Below, one piece after another: positions 18,937 through 26,934 of a DNA stretch of 64,000 bases. Origin of the DNA: Allomuricauda sp. CAU 1633 (lineage in GTDB: Bacteria > Bacteroidota > Bacteroidia > Flavobacteriales > Flavobacteriaceae); contig NZ_JAFLNE010000003.1 of the NCBI RefSeq assembly GCF_017313225.1, positions 340,692 through 404,691 on the forward strand, in the 5' to 3' direction. The first letter of the stretch is position 1. Each line of letters opens with the position of its first letter. The notes beneath the pieces were generated by a model. That model ran no database searches. It was given only the letters and a program-made list of their open reading frames with translations, and was not told the DNA's origin. The position numbers were made by a program, and so were the translations under genes.

Positions 18937-20046
18937 CTAATTTGATGGTTCGGGCTCAATAGCGTTCCAAACTTTTACTTTGTCGTTTACGCTGACACCC
19001 GATTTTACCTCAACATAAATACCATCGCTAACACCAAGTTCCACATCCCTACGTTCAAATTTTTGTTCCGAAGTTTCTACTTCCAGAAAAGGCTTTTTGG
19101 TATCATCATCAAATTGAACCAAAGCTTCTTTAACAGCCAATACACTATCGGCCCGAGCCAAAATAATGGAAGCATTGGCACTGAGTCCCGCTCTTATAAA
19201 AGTAGTATCAAGTTTTTTGAGACTGCCCTTGATTTCAAATTGAATAGCGCCATTTTCTTCCTTTCCTTTTGGTGCTATATAATCCAAAACCGCATCAAAG
19301 ACTTTGTTTTCAATGGCACCTACAGTGATTTCCAAGGGTAAATCTTCTTTTATTTTCCCCACTTCGGATTCATCTACTTTGCCCTCAAAAATCATTTTGT
19401 CCACATCGGCAATGGCAGCGATGGTTGTTCCTTCATTGAAGTTATTCGCCTCAATAACCTGGTTCCCCACCTCAACAGGCACCTCCAGCACCATACCGCT
19501 TACGGTGGCCCGGATCATGGTATTGGCGGCATTGCTAAGGCCACTGGTGGTTCCGGTCTGTACAATATCATACCGTTTGTTGGCCGCACCATACGATTGC
19601 TTGGCCTGATCGTAGGAGACCTGCGCCCGCTCCAAATCGGTTTTGGAGATAACACCTTTGTTGAAAAGTGTCAACTGACGTTCATAATTTCTTTTTTGAT
19701 CATCCAGATTGATTTTGGCTTCGTCAATGGCATTTTTGGCATCGTTCAATGCAGAAAGATTAGGCACAACCTTTATTTTGGCCAATAGATCACCTGATTT
19801 CACATAATCACCTCCCTCAATATAGATTTCCTCAATAACACCCGAAATATTGGGTTTGATCAAAACTTCTTCCAAAGGAAGGATGCTACCTGTGGCCACA
19901 GCTTTTTTAACTATGGTCTGCTTGGAAGGTTCCTCAGTTTCATATACCACGGGATCCTCTGCATTTTTTGAGTACAAATAGTACATGGAGCCCCCGAATA
20001 CGATGACGATGAGCAACAGGATGATAATGGTTACCGATTTTTTCAT
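18937..20046 (-). CDS. Periplasmic adaptor (HlyD/MacA family), second copy
   Basis: The 369-residue membrane-fusion protein has an N-terminal membrane anchor (~5-25), lipoyl halves around a coiled coil, and beta-barrel and proximal domains. It is a paralogue of the adaptor at 14488-15606 with the same length and the same sequence blocks, including FERRDVELGVSDGI against FEKRDVELGISDGI. It follows permease 3 by 32 bp and precedes the ATPase. It probably couples permeases 3 and 4 to the shared TolC protein. Confidence 0.95.
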   Translation of the reverse strand: MKKSVTIIILLLIVIVFGGSMYYLYSKNAEDPVVYETEEPSKQTIVKKAVATGSILPLEEVLIKPNISGVIEEIYIEGGDYVKSGDLLAKIKVVPNLSALNDAKNAIDEAKINLDDQKRNYERQLTLFNKGVISKTDLERAQVSYDQAKQSYGAANKRYDIVQTGTTSGLSNAANTMIRATVSGMVLEVPVEVGNQVIEANNFNEGTTIAAIADVDKMIFEGKVDESEVGKIKEDLPLEITVGAIENKVFDAVLDYIAPKGKEENGAIQFEIKGSLKKLDTTFIRAGLSANASIILARADSVLAVKEALVQFDDDTKKPFLEVETSEQKFERRDVELGVSDGIYVEVKSGVSVNDKVKVWNAIEPEPSN

Positions 20047-20078
20047 GTTTATCTAACTAATTTTGATTGATTGATTTC

Positions 20079-21335
20079 TTATTCTGTTCGTAATGCTTCA
20101 ATGGGGCGCACCCTGATGGCACTTTGGGCCGGAATGAACCCTGCCAAAAGCCCGGATATCGTTAGTATGAGCAATGCCCCGCTGACAACCCCTATACTCA
20201 CACTTGGATTCATGAACATATCCACAGGTCCCACACTATCTAATAAAGAATTGATTCCGTAAATGACCAAGGAACCAAAAATAATTCCCACCATCCCTGA
20301 AATTATTGTAAGGAATATAGATTCCATGAGTATTTGTTTTTTGATGGACCAAGGTTGTTCTCCCAAGGCGCGACGTATCCCTATTTCTTTGGTACGTTCC
20401 TTCACCACAATGAGCATAATATTACTCACCCCGATGATTCCAGAGAGCAAAACCATGATTCCAACAATGTAGGCCACTCCTTTTAGGGCTCCAAAAAGAC
20501 TTTCCACTCGGTTGTACTGCTCATACAGATCAAAATATCCTATGGCGCGGGTATCCTCCGGGTGCACTTTGTGCCTTTCCTTCATTACTTTGACAATCTT
20601 CTCCTTTAGTTGGGATATGGAACTACCGTCTTTTGCTGTAATGGCCATCCATCCTACATTTTCACCTCTATTAAAAGCTTGGGAAAATGAGGTAAAGGGC
20701 ACAAAAATTTCTTTTTGTCCTTCTTCGCCATTTCCACTATCGTTCTTTTTATAGGTGCCAATCACCATAAAATTGACCCCTTGAATCTTGATATAGGTCC
20801 CCAAAACCTCTTCATCCTGATCATAAAGGTCGTTTTTGACCCCTTGTCCAATAATGGCAACTTTTCGTTTCTCCTGAATGTCGTTGAAGTTTAAAAACCG
20901 CCCAGAGGTGACCGTCATGGGGTCTTGGTTGATAATTTCCGGATAATCTCCGTACACATTATAAGCTCCTGTTCTTATCCCGCGAACTACGTTGTTAGAT
21001 CCCCGAAATCCACCTAACTGGTTTCTGGGCGAGATAAATCGCATATTGGGAACATTGTCTTGAATGGCCTGCACATCGCTGATCTTAAATTCAAAACTTC
21101 TACCCTTTGGCAAGCCTTCGTAGGGTTTGGTGGTGGCCCTTGTCCACATAAACATAGTGTTGGTGGCTATGTCCCCAAAATCCTGTTTAATGCCATTTTC
21201 GAGACCTTTGCCCGCAGCCAATAACACAATGAGAATAAAGATGCCCCAGCAGACTCCAAAAGCAGTGAATATGGTACGCCACACGTTAGTGGTGAGCACT
21301 TCCAGTATTTCGCGCCATCTATCTTTATTGAACAT
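20079..21335 (-). CDS. ABC transporter permease, MacB/FtsX type (copy 3)
   Basis: The 418-residue permease has an N-terminal helix (TNVWRTIFTAFGVCWGIFIL), a MacB_PCD domain and FtsX helices with KERTKEIGIRRALGEQPW, ending in RPIEALRTE. The ending and overall length make it the counterpart of permease 1. It begins 20 bp after permease 4. The predicted periplasmic domain keeps the MacB pattern, including NNVVRGIRTGAYNVYGDYP, close to the YRNGRTSGSAVYGDYP segment of permease 1. Confidence 0.94.
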   Translation of the reverse strand: MFNKDRWREILEVLTTNVWRTIFTAFGVCWGIFILIVLLAAGKGLENGIKQDFGDIATNTMFMWTRATTKPYEGLPKGRSFEFKISDVQAIQDNVPNMRFISPRNQLGGFRGSNNVVRGIRTGAYNVYGDYPEIINQDPMTVTSGRFLNFNDIQEKRKVAIIGQGVKNDLYDQDEEVLGTYIKIQGVNFMVIGTYKKNDSGNGEEGQKEIFVPFTSFSQAFNRGENVGWMAITAKDGSSISQLKEKIVKVMKERHKVHPEDTRAIGYFDLYEQYNRVESLFGALKGVAYIVGIMVLLSGIIGVSNIMLIVVKERTKEIGIRRALGEQPWSIKKQILMESIFLTIISGMVGIIFGSLVIYGINSLLDSVGPVDMFMNPSVSIGVVSGALLILTISGLLAGFIPAQSAIRVRPIEALRTE

Positions 21336-21355
21336 GGTACAAGCTTTTCCGTTTC

Positions 21356-22600
21356 TTATTCATCCCGTAATGATTCAATTACCTGGACCTTGGCAGCCCG
21401 CCATGCAGGCACAAAACCAGCCAAAGTACCTGCCAAAATAAGGACGAGTACCGTTGAAAAGGCCACATTGAAGTTTACCGAAGGGTTCTTCACATAATCA
21501 ATCTCAACATTGGGCCCCACCAACTCCAATAAGGCCATACTAAAAATAAGTCCTGTAAAACCGGAAATGGCCGTGACAAAAATGGATTCGTGCAGAATCA
21601 TTGCAATAATGGACCATGGTTTGGCTCCCAATGCCTTTCTAATCCCAATTTCCCTGGTTCGTTCTTTGACCACAATCAGCATAATATTGCTCACCCCCAC
21701 TACCCCAGCAATGATGGTACAGATTCCCACAAACCAAAAGAACAGCTTAATGTTGTTCGTCAACCCGTAATAGCGCTTGGCCTCTTCCAAGGCACTCCAG
21801 ACACCTATGGCCCCTGTATCATCTGGAGCGATGGTATGGGCTTGCTGTAAATATTCCCTAAGATTATTTTTAAAGGTAATGGACTGAGCCACGGCTTCAT
21901 CAAAATTCTCCACCGGTGGAAGTGTATAGGACATGGTGTTTATCCTATCTCCTCCATTGAAGACGCGTTGGGCCGTGGTAATTGGGATATAGATCACTTC
22001 CTCCTCACGATCCTCCATTTCACTGAACACCCCAATGACCTTAAAGGGAATCCCGGAAAAATCAATAAACTCACCAATGGGAGATTCTACCTCATTAAAA
22101 ACATCCTTTTTGATTTTATTTCCGATAATGGCCACTTTTCCAGTGGACACCTCATCTTGATAATTGATAAATCGGCCTTCTACCATAGACGCATTATCTA
22201 TAAACTGGAAGTCGGAGCTTACGCCTTGAACGCCATACACCAAAGCTTCCTTACCATAGTTTACGCTAATCCCACCAACAAATACTCGTCCTGATTCGTA
22301 TTCAATGGTTTCATTGAACATGGCGCTCGCCTTATCAATGTTTTCGTTAACCAGCTGGATGCGTCTGCCTGGATTAAGTCCTTTATATTCTTTTGAAGTT
22401 ATGCCGGGCCAAACCCAAACACTGGTAGAGGCATCTTGCTTAAACTCATGCTCAATACCATTTTGCATACCTTGGCCAAAGCCCAATAAGATAACAAGAA
22501 TGAATATCCCGGAGGCAACCGAGAGACCGGTCAAAAAAGTTCGCAGTTTGTTCTTTCGGATGGTATCGAATATCTCTTGCCATCGTTCAATATCGAACAT
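21356..22600 (-). CDS. ABC transporter permease, MacB/FtsX type (copy 4), first gene of the cluster
   Basis: The ATG at 22600 gives a 414-residue product starting MFDIERWQEIFDTIRKNKLR, matching permease 2. An upstream in-frame start at 22639 would add 13 residues without family support. MacB_PCD and FtsX domains follow, with KERTREIGIRKALGAKPW. As the first gene of the exporter cluster it lies about 100 bp downstream of the small membrane protein gene, with an inverted repeat between them. The eight-gene cluster probably exports a peptide, lipid or drug, but the substrate is unknown. Confidence 0.93.
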   Translation of the reverse strand: MFDIERWQEIFDTIRKNKLRTFLTGLSVASGIFILVILLGFGQGMQNGIEHEFKQDASTSVWVWPGITSKEYKGLNPGRRIQLVNENIDKASAMFNETIEYESGRVFVGGISVNYGKEALVYGVQGVSSDFQFIDNASMVEGRFINYQDEVSTGKVAIIGNKIKKDVFNEVESPIGEFIDFSGIPFKVIGVFSEMEDREEEVIYIPITTAQRVFNGGDRINTMSYTLPPVENFDEAVAQSITFKNNLREYLQQAHTIAPDDTGAIGVWSALEEAKRYYGLTNNIKLFFWFVGICTIIAGVVGVSNIMLIVVKERTREIGIRKALGAKPWSIIAMILHESIFVTAISGFTGLIFSMALLELVGPNVEIDYVKNPSVNFNVAFSTVLVLILAGTLAGFVPAWRAAKVQVIESLRDE

Positions 22601-22670
22601 AGGTCGGTGTTTTGATTGATGAAGTACGCTAAGGTACACTTATAGGACTTCATCATTTTGAGTTTGTTAC

Positions 22671-22701
22671 ACTTTTGGGAAAAGAAATTTTCCCAAAAAG
22701 T
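22671..22701. terminator. Large inverted repeat upstream of the exporter cluster, probable terminator
   Basis: ACTTTTGGGAAAA at 22671-22683 and TTTTCCCAAAAAGT at 22688-22701 form a near-perfect hairpin with a short centre, right after the stop of the small membrane protein gene. It is AT-rich and lacks a long uridine tract on the minus strand, so an operator or processing site is an alternative. Confidence 0.5.
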
Positions 22702-22702
22702 T

Positions 22703-22915
22703 TCACCCTCGCATCCTACGGTAAATAAAATAGAAGAGGCCAGCCACCAAAACATAGGGTATGGCCATTAGATATACAATACCGTTGTTGATTCCTTCTG
22801 CGGTACTTCCATCAGCTTCACTTTCCACCACTGCCCTGCACATGGCGCACTGGGCCTCCACCGTACATGGTAAAACCAACAGTAATACAAATATCCAGAA
22901 AAGTTTAGCTTTCAT
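22703..22915 (-). CDS. Small membrane protein with CxxC motif, oxidase-associated
   Basis: The 70-residue protein has an N-terminal signal or helix (~4-21), a short segment QCAMCRAVVES with a CxxC pair just after the predicted cleavage site, and a C-terminal helix (~45-65) ending in basic residues. I recognise the arrangement as a conserved Bacteroidota neighbour of SCO and DUF420 genes. A role in copper or disulfide handling during oxidase assembly is inferred from position and the CxxC only. It begins 7 bp after the DUF420 stop. Confidence 0.75.
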   Translation of the reverse strand: MKAKLFWIFVLLLVLPCTVEAQCAMCRAVVESEADGSTAEGINNGIVYLMAIPYVLVAGLFYFIYRRMRG

Positions 22916-22922
22916 AGGTTTC

Positions 22923-23456
22923 CTATTGATAGTAGGGCGAAATCATAAGGTAGACAATGACCCCGGTCACCGCCACATAGAGCCAAATGGGAAAGGTATA
23001 CTTGGCCCACATTCTGTGACTTTCAAAATCATCCAAATACACTTTTGAATAGGTAATCAGCACCAATGGAATCACCGAAATGGAAAGCACAATATGGGTC
23101 ATTAAAATAAAGTAATAGACATATTTTATGTTTCCTTCACCTCCATAAAGGGTAGTTTCAGAAGTCATATGATAGGCCACATACATGACCAAAAACAAGG
23201 CCGATAAAAATATGCAGGTGGTCATCAATTTTTGGTGCAACGACCTTCTACCATTTTTAATAGCAATAACAGCAGTCACCAATAAAATAGCAGTAATGCC
23301 ATTTATGCTTGCATAAATGGGGGGTAAAAAGCTTAAAGGTTCAGCATTGGGTATTTTGTATGCAAACAACAATGCCACAACCAAAGGGATTGCCACAGAT
23401 ATGGCCGTTATCCACTTATTAAATTTCTTTTCTCTAATAGAAATCTCTTCCATCAT
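22923..23456 (-). CDS. DUF420 membrane protein
   Basis: The 177-residue integral membrane protein has five predicted helices and the histidine-bearing loops of the DUF420/CtaM-like family (LHQKLMTTCIFLSALFLVMYVAYH). CtaM homologues in Bacillota are needed for maturation of heme-copper oxidases, so an assembly role is plausible here. Its first codons overlap the SCO gene stop by four bases, which suggests coupling. Confidence 0.85.
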   Translation of the reverse strand: MMEEISIREKKFNKWITAISVAIPLVVALLFAYKIPNAEPLSFLPPIYASINGITAILLVTAVIAIKNGRRSLHQKLMTTCIFLSALFLVMYVAYHMTSETTLYGGEGNIKYVYYFILMTHIVLSISVIPLVLITYSKVYLDDFESHRMWAKYTFPIWLYVAVTGVIVYLMISPYYQ

Positions 23457-24196
23457 TCTACAAGTAATTTCTTAATGTCCTCTTTTAAAAAGGTTATCTG
23501 CTGCGCCTCGCCATCAGCATTCACCCCTTGTTTTTCGGTAATGGTTCCCCTGTAGTAAATCAATGGGTTGCCATGCTCATCTTCACGGGAACGAATATAC
23601 CCATTTTTATCGATCAGTGCGAACATACCGGAGTGTTCAAAACCGCCCGGCACACTTTCATCTTCATTGGCCAAAATGTAAAATCCTTCTTCTGCCAGAA
23701 GATAAATCTCTTCTTGATCTCCCGTCATTAAATGCCAATCCTTATCGGTTATGCCGTATTTCTCCGCATACGTTTTAAGTACTGATGGCTTATCGTATCT
23801 GGGGTTGATGGTAAAGGATGCTACACCAAAATCGTCATATTCCTTGAAGGTATCTTGAAGCTCCACCAAATTTTTGGTCATTATGGGACAAATGGTGGGG
23901 CATGTTGTGAAGAAGAATTCGACCACATATACTTTTCCAAGGTAATCTTCATTGGTGACCAAGGTACTGTCTTGATCGAGGAATGAGAAAGCAGGTACTT
24001 TTCGCTTTTGGCCCTGATTCACCACAAAACCCACTTTACTTTGCCCTGCACCAACGCTCATTCGGTCGTTCTCCACAATGGTTCCGCTCTTGATCCTTTT
24101 GGTAATTTCATAGACTGCGAAAATTCCAAAAATTAGGATGATTGCGGATACCCAGATGTAGGTGTTCTTTTTCTTGTTATTTGCTCCTGTCGGCAT
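23453..24196 (-). CDS. SCO1/SenC-family copper chaperone
   Basis: The 247-residue protein has an N-terminal membrane anchor (~14-31) and a periplasmic thioredoxin fold with the copper motif FTTCPTICP (Cys99, Cys103) and a distal histidine in GGFEHSGMFALID. SCO proteins deliver copper to the CuA site of cytochrome oxidase subunit II or reduce its cysteines. It overlaps the upstream cysteine-free SCO-like gene by 20 bp and DUF420 by 4 bp, so these genes form one translation-coupled assembly cassette. Confidence 0.94.
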   Translation of the reverse strand: MPTGANNKKKNTYIWVSAIILIFGIFAVYEITKRIKSGTIVENDRMSVGAGQSKVGFVVNQGQKRKVPAFSFLDQDSTLVTNEDYLGKVYVVEFFFTTCPTICPIMTKNLVELQDTFKEYDDFGVASFTINPRYDKPSVLKTYAEKYGITDKDWHLMTGDQEEIYLLAEEGFYILANEDESVPGGFEHSGMFALIDKNGYIRSREDEHGNPLIYYRGTITEKQGVNADGEAQQITFLKEDIKKLLVE

Positions 24197-24809
24197 TGTT
24201 CTTTTTTAAAGCGAGACGATATTCGGCCAAAATTATTTTAACATCGTCCTCCATTTTATTGTTCAGTTCTGCAACAGATGTAGTATTGAACCCGTATTTG
24301 ATTCCTTCATCTTCATCATCATTTCTACCCCTTAGGTTTTGGTCTTTATCTATGATGAACACATAGGGTGTATACAAATCCGAATCCAAAGTGATCTCAG
24401 TCTTCAAGCTTTCAAAGAAATTACGAATATCCGTTTCACTTCCAAAAGCAAAGTTCCATTTGTGGGCATCTGAGAGTTCACTTAGTTCTTTACGTAGCGA
24501 TTCTACCTGATCCTTGCTCGCTTCGGGCACCACCATCAACATTTGAAAGTCATGAAACTCACTGAAGCGCTTGTAAATTTTTTGGTTTAGGTTGAAGGCA
24601 TTGCCTTTTCGTTCTTCAATATCACTTCCCAAAAAACCCAGGATGGTAATTTTTCCCTTTAATGTTGTGGAAGGATCCATTTGGGAAACATCAGGTACAT
24701 TCTCCGTTAAAATGGGCAGTTTTCCAAAATTGTTGATCCCGGAAGCGAAAAAGAGATAGGCCACCAACGGAAAGATGAACAAGATTACTAAAACAAAGGT
24801 TTTTTTCAT
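24177..24809 (-). CDS. Cysteine-free SCO/thioredoxin-like membrane protein
   Basis: The 210-residue protein has an N-terminal membrane helix (~4-24) and a soluble domain that follows the SCO pattern of its neighbour. LKGKITILGFLGSD takes the place of LGKVYVVEFFFTTCP, and YTPYVFIIDKDQNLRGRND parallels MFALIDKNGYIRSRED. No cysteine occurs anywhere in the protein, so it cannot bind copper or act in thiol exchange in the usual way. A structural or accessory role in oxidase assembly is inferred from its 20-bp overlap with the SCO gene. Confidence 0.75.
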   Translation of the reverse strand: MKKTFVLVILFIFPLVAYLFFASGINNFGKLPILTENVPDVSQMDPSTTLKGKITILGFLGSDIEERKGNAFNLNQKIYKRFSEFHDFQMLMVVPEASKDQVESLRKELSELSDAHKWNFAFGSETDIRNFFESLKTEITLDSDLYTPYVFIIDKDQNLRGRNDDEDEGIKYGFNTTSVAELNNKMEDDVKIILAEYRLALKKNNADRSK

Positions 24810-24825
24810 AGCATTCTAAACCTTA

Positions 24826-24833
24826 CAAAAATA
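24826..24833 (-). promoter_or_regulatory. Possible -7 promoter element for the SCO cassette
   Basis: On the minus strand TATTTTTG occurs 16 bp before the ATG at 24809, directly after the terminator of the oxidase subunit operon. It fits TAnnTTTG, but no clear TTG/TTTG -33 element is correctly spaced, because the terminator stem occupies that region. Confidence 0.35.
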
Positions 24834-24836
24834 AAA

Positions 24837-24860
24837 AAAGACGGTTGAAAAACCGTCTTT
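24837..24860. terminator. Rho-independent terminator after oxidase subunit IV
   Basis: AAAGACGGTT at 24837-24846 pairs perfectly with AACCGTCTTT at 24851-24860 around a 4-nt loop, and the minus-strand transcript runs into a long U tract. It closes the cyoE-coxIII-coxIII-coxIV unit. Confidence 0.9.
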
Positions 24861-24879
24861 TACTATTGTTAATACTCTT

Positions 24880-25263
24880 TTAGAAGTTCCAAGCCATAAA
24901 GCCATCCTTGAAAACATTGTAAATGTAATCGGCTTCAAAAAGAAGTATAAATATTAAGTAACACACCAAGAAAATGGGTGTCCAAACTACTGCTCTTCTC
25001 AAGGAACTCTTTTCATCACGCATGTGCATGAAATCCCAAGTAATATAATAGGCTTTCACCAAAGTAAGTACAATGAATATCCAGTTGAGGAGCTTCATTC
25101 CTATAAAATAATTGTGAGTCAAAAAACGTGGTTTGGTGATACCCAAAGCAACTTCTACTGCTGTTACAATGGTAAGGAAAATCAAAACACCCCAAATTTT
25201 TTGGACGTTCGACTTAAATTTTACCAGCCCTCTAAAAATCTCAAGTTTATGCTCGTGTGCCAT
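24880..25263 (-). CDS. Cytochrome c oxidase subunit IV family protein
   Basis: The 127-residue protein has three membrane helices (~20-40, ~55-72, ~93-112) and matches prokaryotic oxidase subunit IV (CyoD/CoxD-like) in length and layout. These small subunits stabilise the oxidase core. It lies 17 bp or less after the second subunit III gene and before a strong terminator, so it is the last gene of the oxidase accessory unit. The catalytic subunits I and II are encoded about 26 kb away. Confidence 0.85.
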   Translation of the reverse strand: MAHEHKLEIFRGLVKFKSNVQKIWGVLIFLTIVTAVEVALGITKPRFLTHNYFIGMKLLNWIFIVLTLVKAYYITWDFMHMRDEKSSLRRAVVWTPIFLVCYLIFILLFEADYIYNVFKDGFMAWNF

Positions 25264-25279
25264 TTATCTAATCAATGTT

Positions 25280-26254
25280 TTATACCAAATAAAAGAATGT
25301 AAATACGAATACCCATACCAAATCCACAAAGTGCCAGTACAGTCCCACTTTCTCTACCATTTCATAATGCCCCCTACGCTCATAAGTGCCCAGAATAACG
25401 TTGAAAAATATGATGATATTGATTACCACTCCAGAGAATACGTGGAATCCGTGGAATCCTGTAATAAAGAAGAAGAAATCCGCAAAAAGACGGCTACCAT
25501 ACTCATTGTGGATAAGGTTTGCACCTTCCACTACCTGTGTGCCATCCAAAAGTTTTGCCAAGGATTCTTCTCTATTCAAAAGTGTTTTTTCACCTTCTTC
25601 GGTAATCGTTTCCGTACGGATAAGGATATTTGGAGTCGCCTTAAATCCTTCGACAACCTCATTTAGGGAGAAAGAAGTTTTGTACCCTTCTTGCTCAAAC
25701 CAAATGCCTTCACTCTTCAAGTGCTTTACCCTTTCCTCTGGCAGCGTGGTGGCAAAATCAGCCAATGCTGCCCTTTCACCGGTCTCAGCATTTACAAACT
25801 GTAGGATACGACCTCCTTTGGTCTCCACTGCTCCATAGTCTCCTTTAATAAAGGTAGCCCACTCCCATGCTTGTGAGCCAACGAAAATGGCACCTCCAAT
25901 GATGGTAAGGAACATATAGATGATGACACTGTTCTGTTTCATTTTATGTCCTGCATCCACAGCCAATACCATGGTCACGGATGACATAATCAAAATAAAG
26001 GTCATAAAGGCCACATAGTACATGGGGTAATTTCCATGGAAAAAAGGTACGTGGGTAAATACCTCATCGGCAATGGGCCAAGTCTCTATAAACTTGAACC
26101 TGGAAAAGCCGTATGACACCAAAAACCCAGAAAAGGTCAAGGCATCCGAGACAATAAAAAACCACATCATCAATTTTCCATAGCTTGCGCCGAGGGGTCT
26201 ATTTCCGCCTCCCCAAACGCTGTCTTCTGTACCGGTAGTCACCGTTGTATCCAT
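25280..26254 (-). CDS. Cytochrome c oxidase subunit III (long form)
   Basis: With the ATG at 26254 the product has 324 residues. An upstream in-frame start at 26284 adds ten residues and is less likely. Subunit III helices are visible, ending in GFHGFHVFSGVVINIII and YWHFVDLVWVFVFTFFY, which are family hallmarks. A soluble insert of about 95 residues lies between helices (~135-230, including TGERAALADFATTLPEERV). This is longer than classical subunit III and seems typical of Bacteroidota homologues. It follows the short subunit III gene by about 90 bp. Confidence 0.92.
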   Translation of the reverse strand: MDTTVTTGTEDSVWGGGNRPLGASYGKLMMWFFIVSDALTFSGFLVSYGFSRFKFIETWPIADEVFTHVPFFHGNYPMYYVAFMTFILIMSSVTMVLAVDAGHKMKQNSVIIYMFLTIIGGAIFVGSQAWEWATFIKGDYGAVETKGGRILQFVNAETGERAALADFATTLPEERVKHLKSEGIWFEQEGYKTSFSLNEVVEGFKATPNILIRTETITEEGEKTLLNREESLAKLLDGTQVVEGANLIHNEYGSRLFADFFFFITGFHGFHVFSGVVINIIIFFNVILGTYERRGHYEMVEKVGLYWHFVDLVWVFVFTFFYLV

Positions 26255-26347
26255 ATAAAAAGGTCGTTTTAGTAAAACTTTCACAAATTTACACCTTTTG
26301 ACGTATTCAAAAAGATAAACTTGAACGAAAACTGATTGAACAAAGAT

Positions 26348-26929
26348 TTATTTCACGAAATACATAAATAGTATTAAGTATACCCAAAGAAAATCCAGAA
26401 AATGCCAAAACGTGGCACCCAATTCCATCCCCAACATATCGCCAGGCATATATTTTCCCCTCAATTGCTGCACCATTACCACCAAAAGGGATATCAATCC
26501 CGCTACCACGTGGGCAATGTGCACTGCAGCAATCAAGAAAACATAAGACATTTTAATGCTACTGGTAGGTCCTGTAAAGTAGTACCCATTCTCCAGCATT
26601 TGTGAAAATCCAATGAATTGAAGGACAATAAAGGATATCCCCAACACCAAAGTAATCAGCAAAAAGACGGTTCCCATTTTTTGGTCATTTCTTGACACAA
26701 ATTTTTTGGCCACAAAATAGGTGATACTACTCAAAATTATGATTGCAGTGCTGATGAAAAACGCTTGTGGCAATTCCAAATCACTGATCCAATCGTCCCG
26801 CTTACTACTTACAATATAGGCACTTGTCCAACCTGCAAACCCCATAATAAGGCTTACAATGCCAAACCATAGCATCATTTTCTTTGCCCTTCTGTTCTTC
26901 TCCTCCGCTGTTCCCTGGGTTAAATCCAT
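26348..26929 (-). CDS. Cytochrome c oxidase subunit III (short form)
   Basis: The 193-residue protein has five helices and the conserved ends VAAVHIAHVVAGL-like (LIAAVHIAHVVAGL) and FWHFLDFLWVYLILFMYF. It is clearly homologous to the following longer subunit III. Two adjacent subunit III genes suggest that both are structural components of one oxidase or alternatives for two oxidases. It starts 5 bp after the heme O synthase stop. Confidence 0.92.
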   Translation of the reverse strand: MDLTQGTAEEKNRRAKKMMLWFGIVSLIMGFAGWTSAYIVSSKRDDWISDLELPQAFFISTAIIILSSITYFVAKKFVSRNDQKMGTVFLLITLVLGISFIVLQFIGFSQMLENGYYFTGPTSSIKMSYVFLIAAVHIAHVVAGLISLLVVMVQQLRGKYMPGDMLGMELGATFWHFLDFLWVYLILFMYFVK

Positions 26930-26934
26930 TCTTA

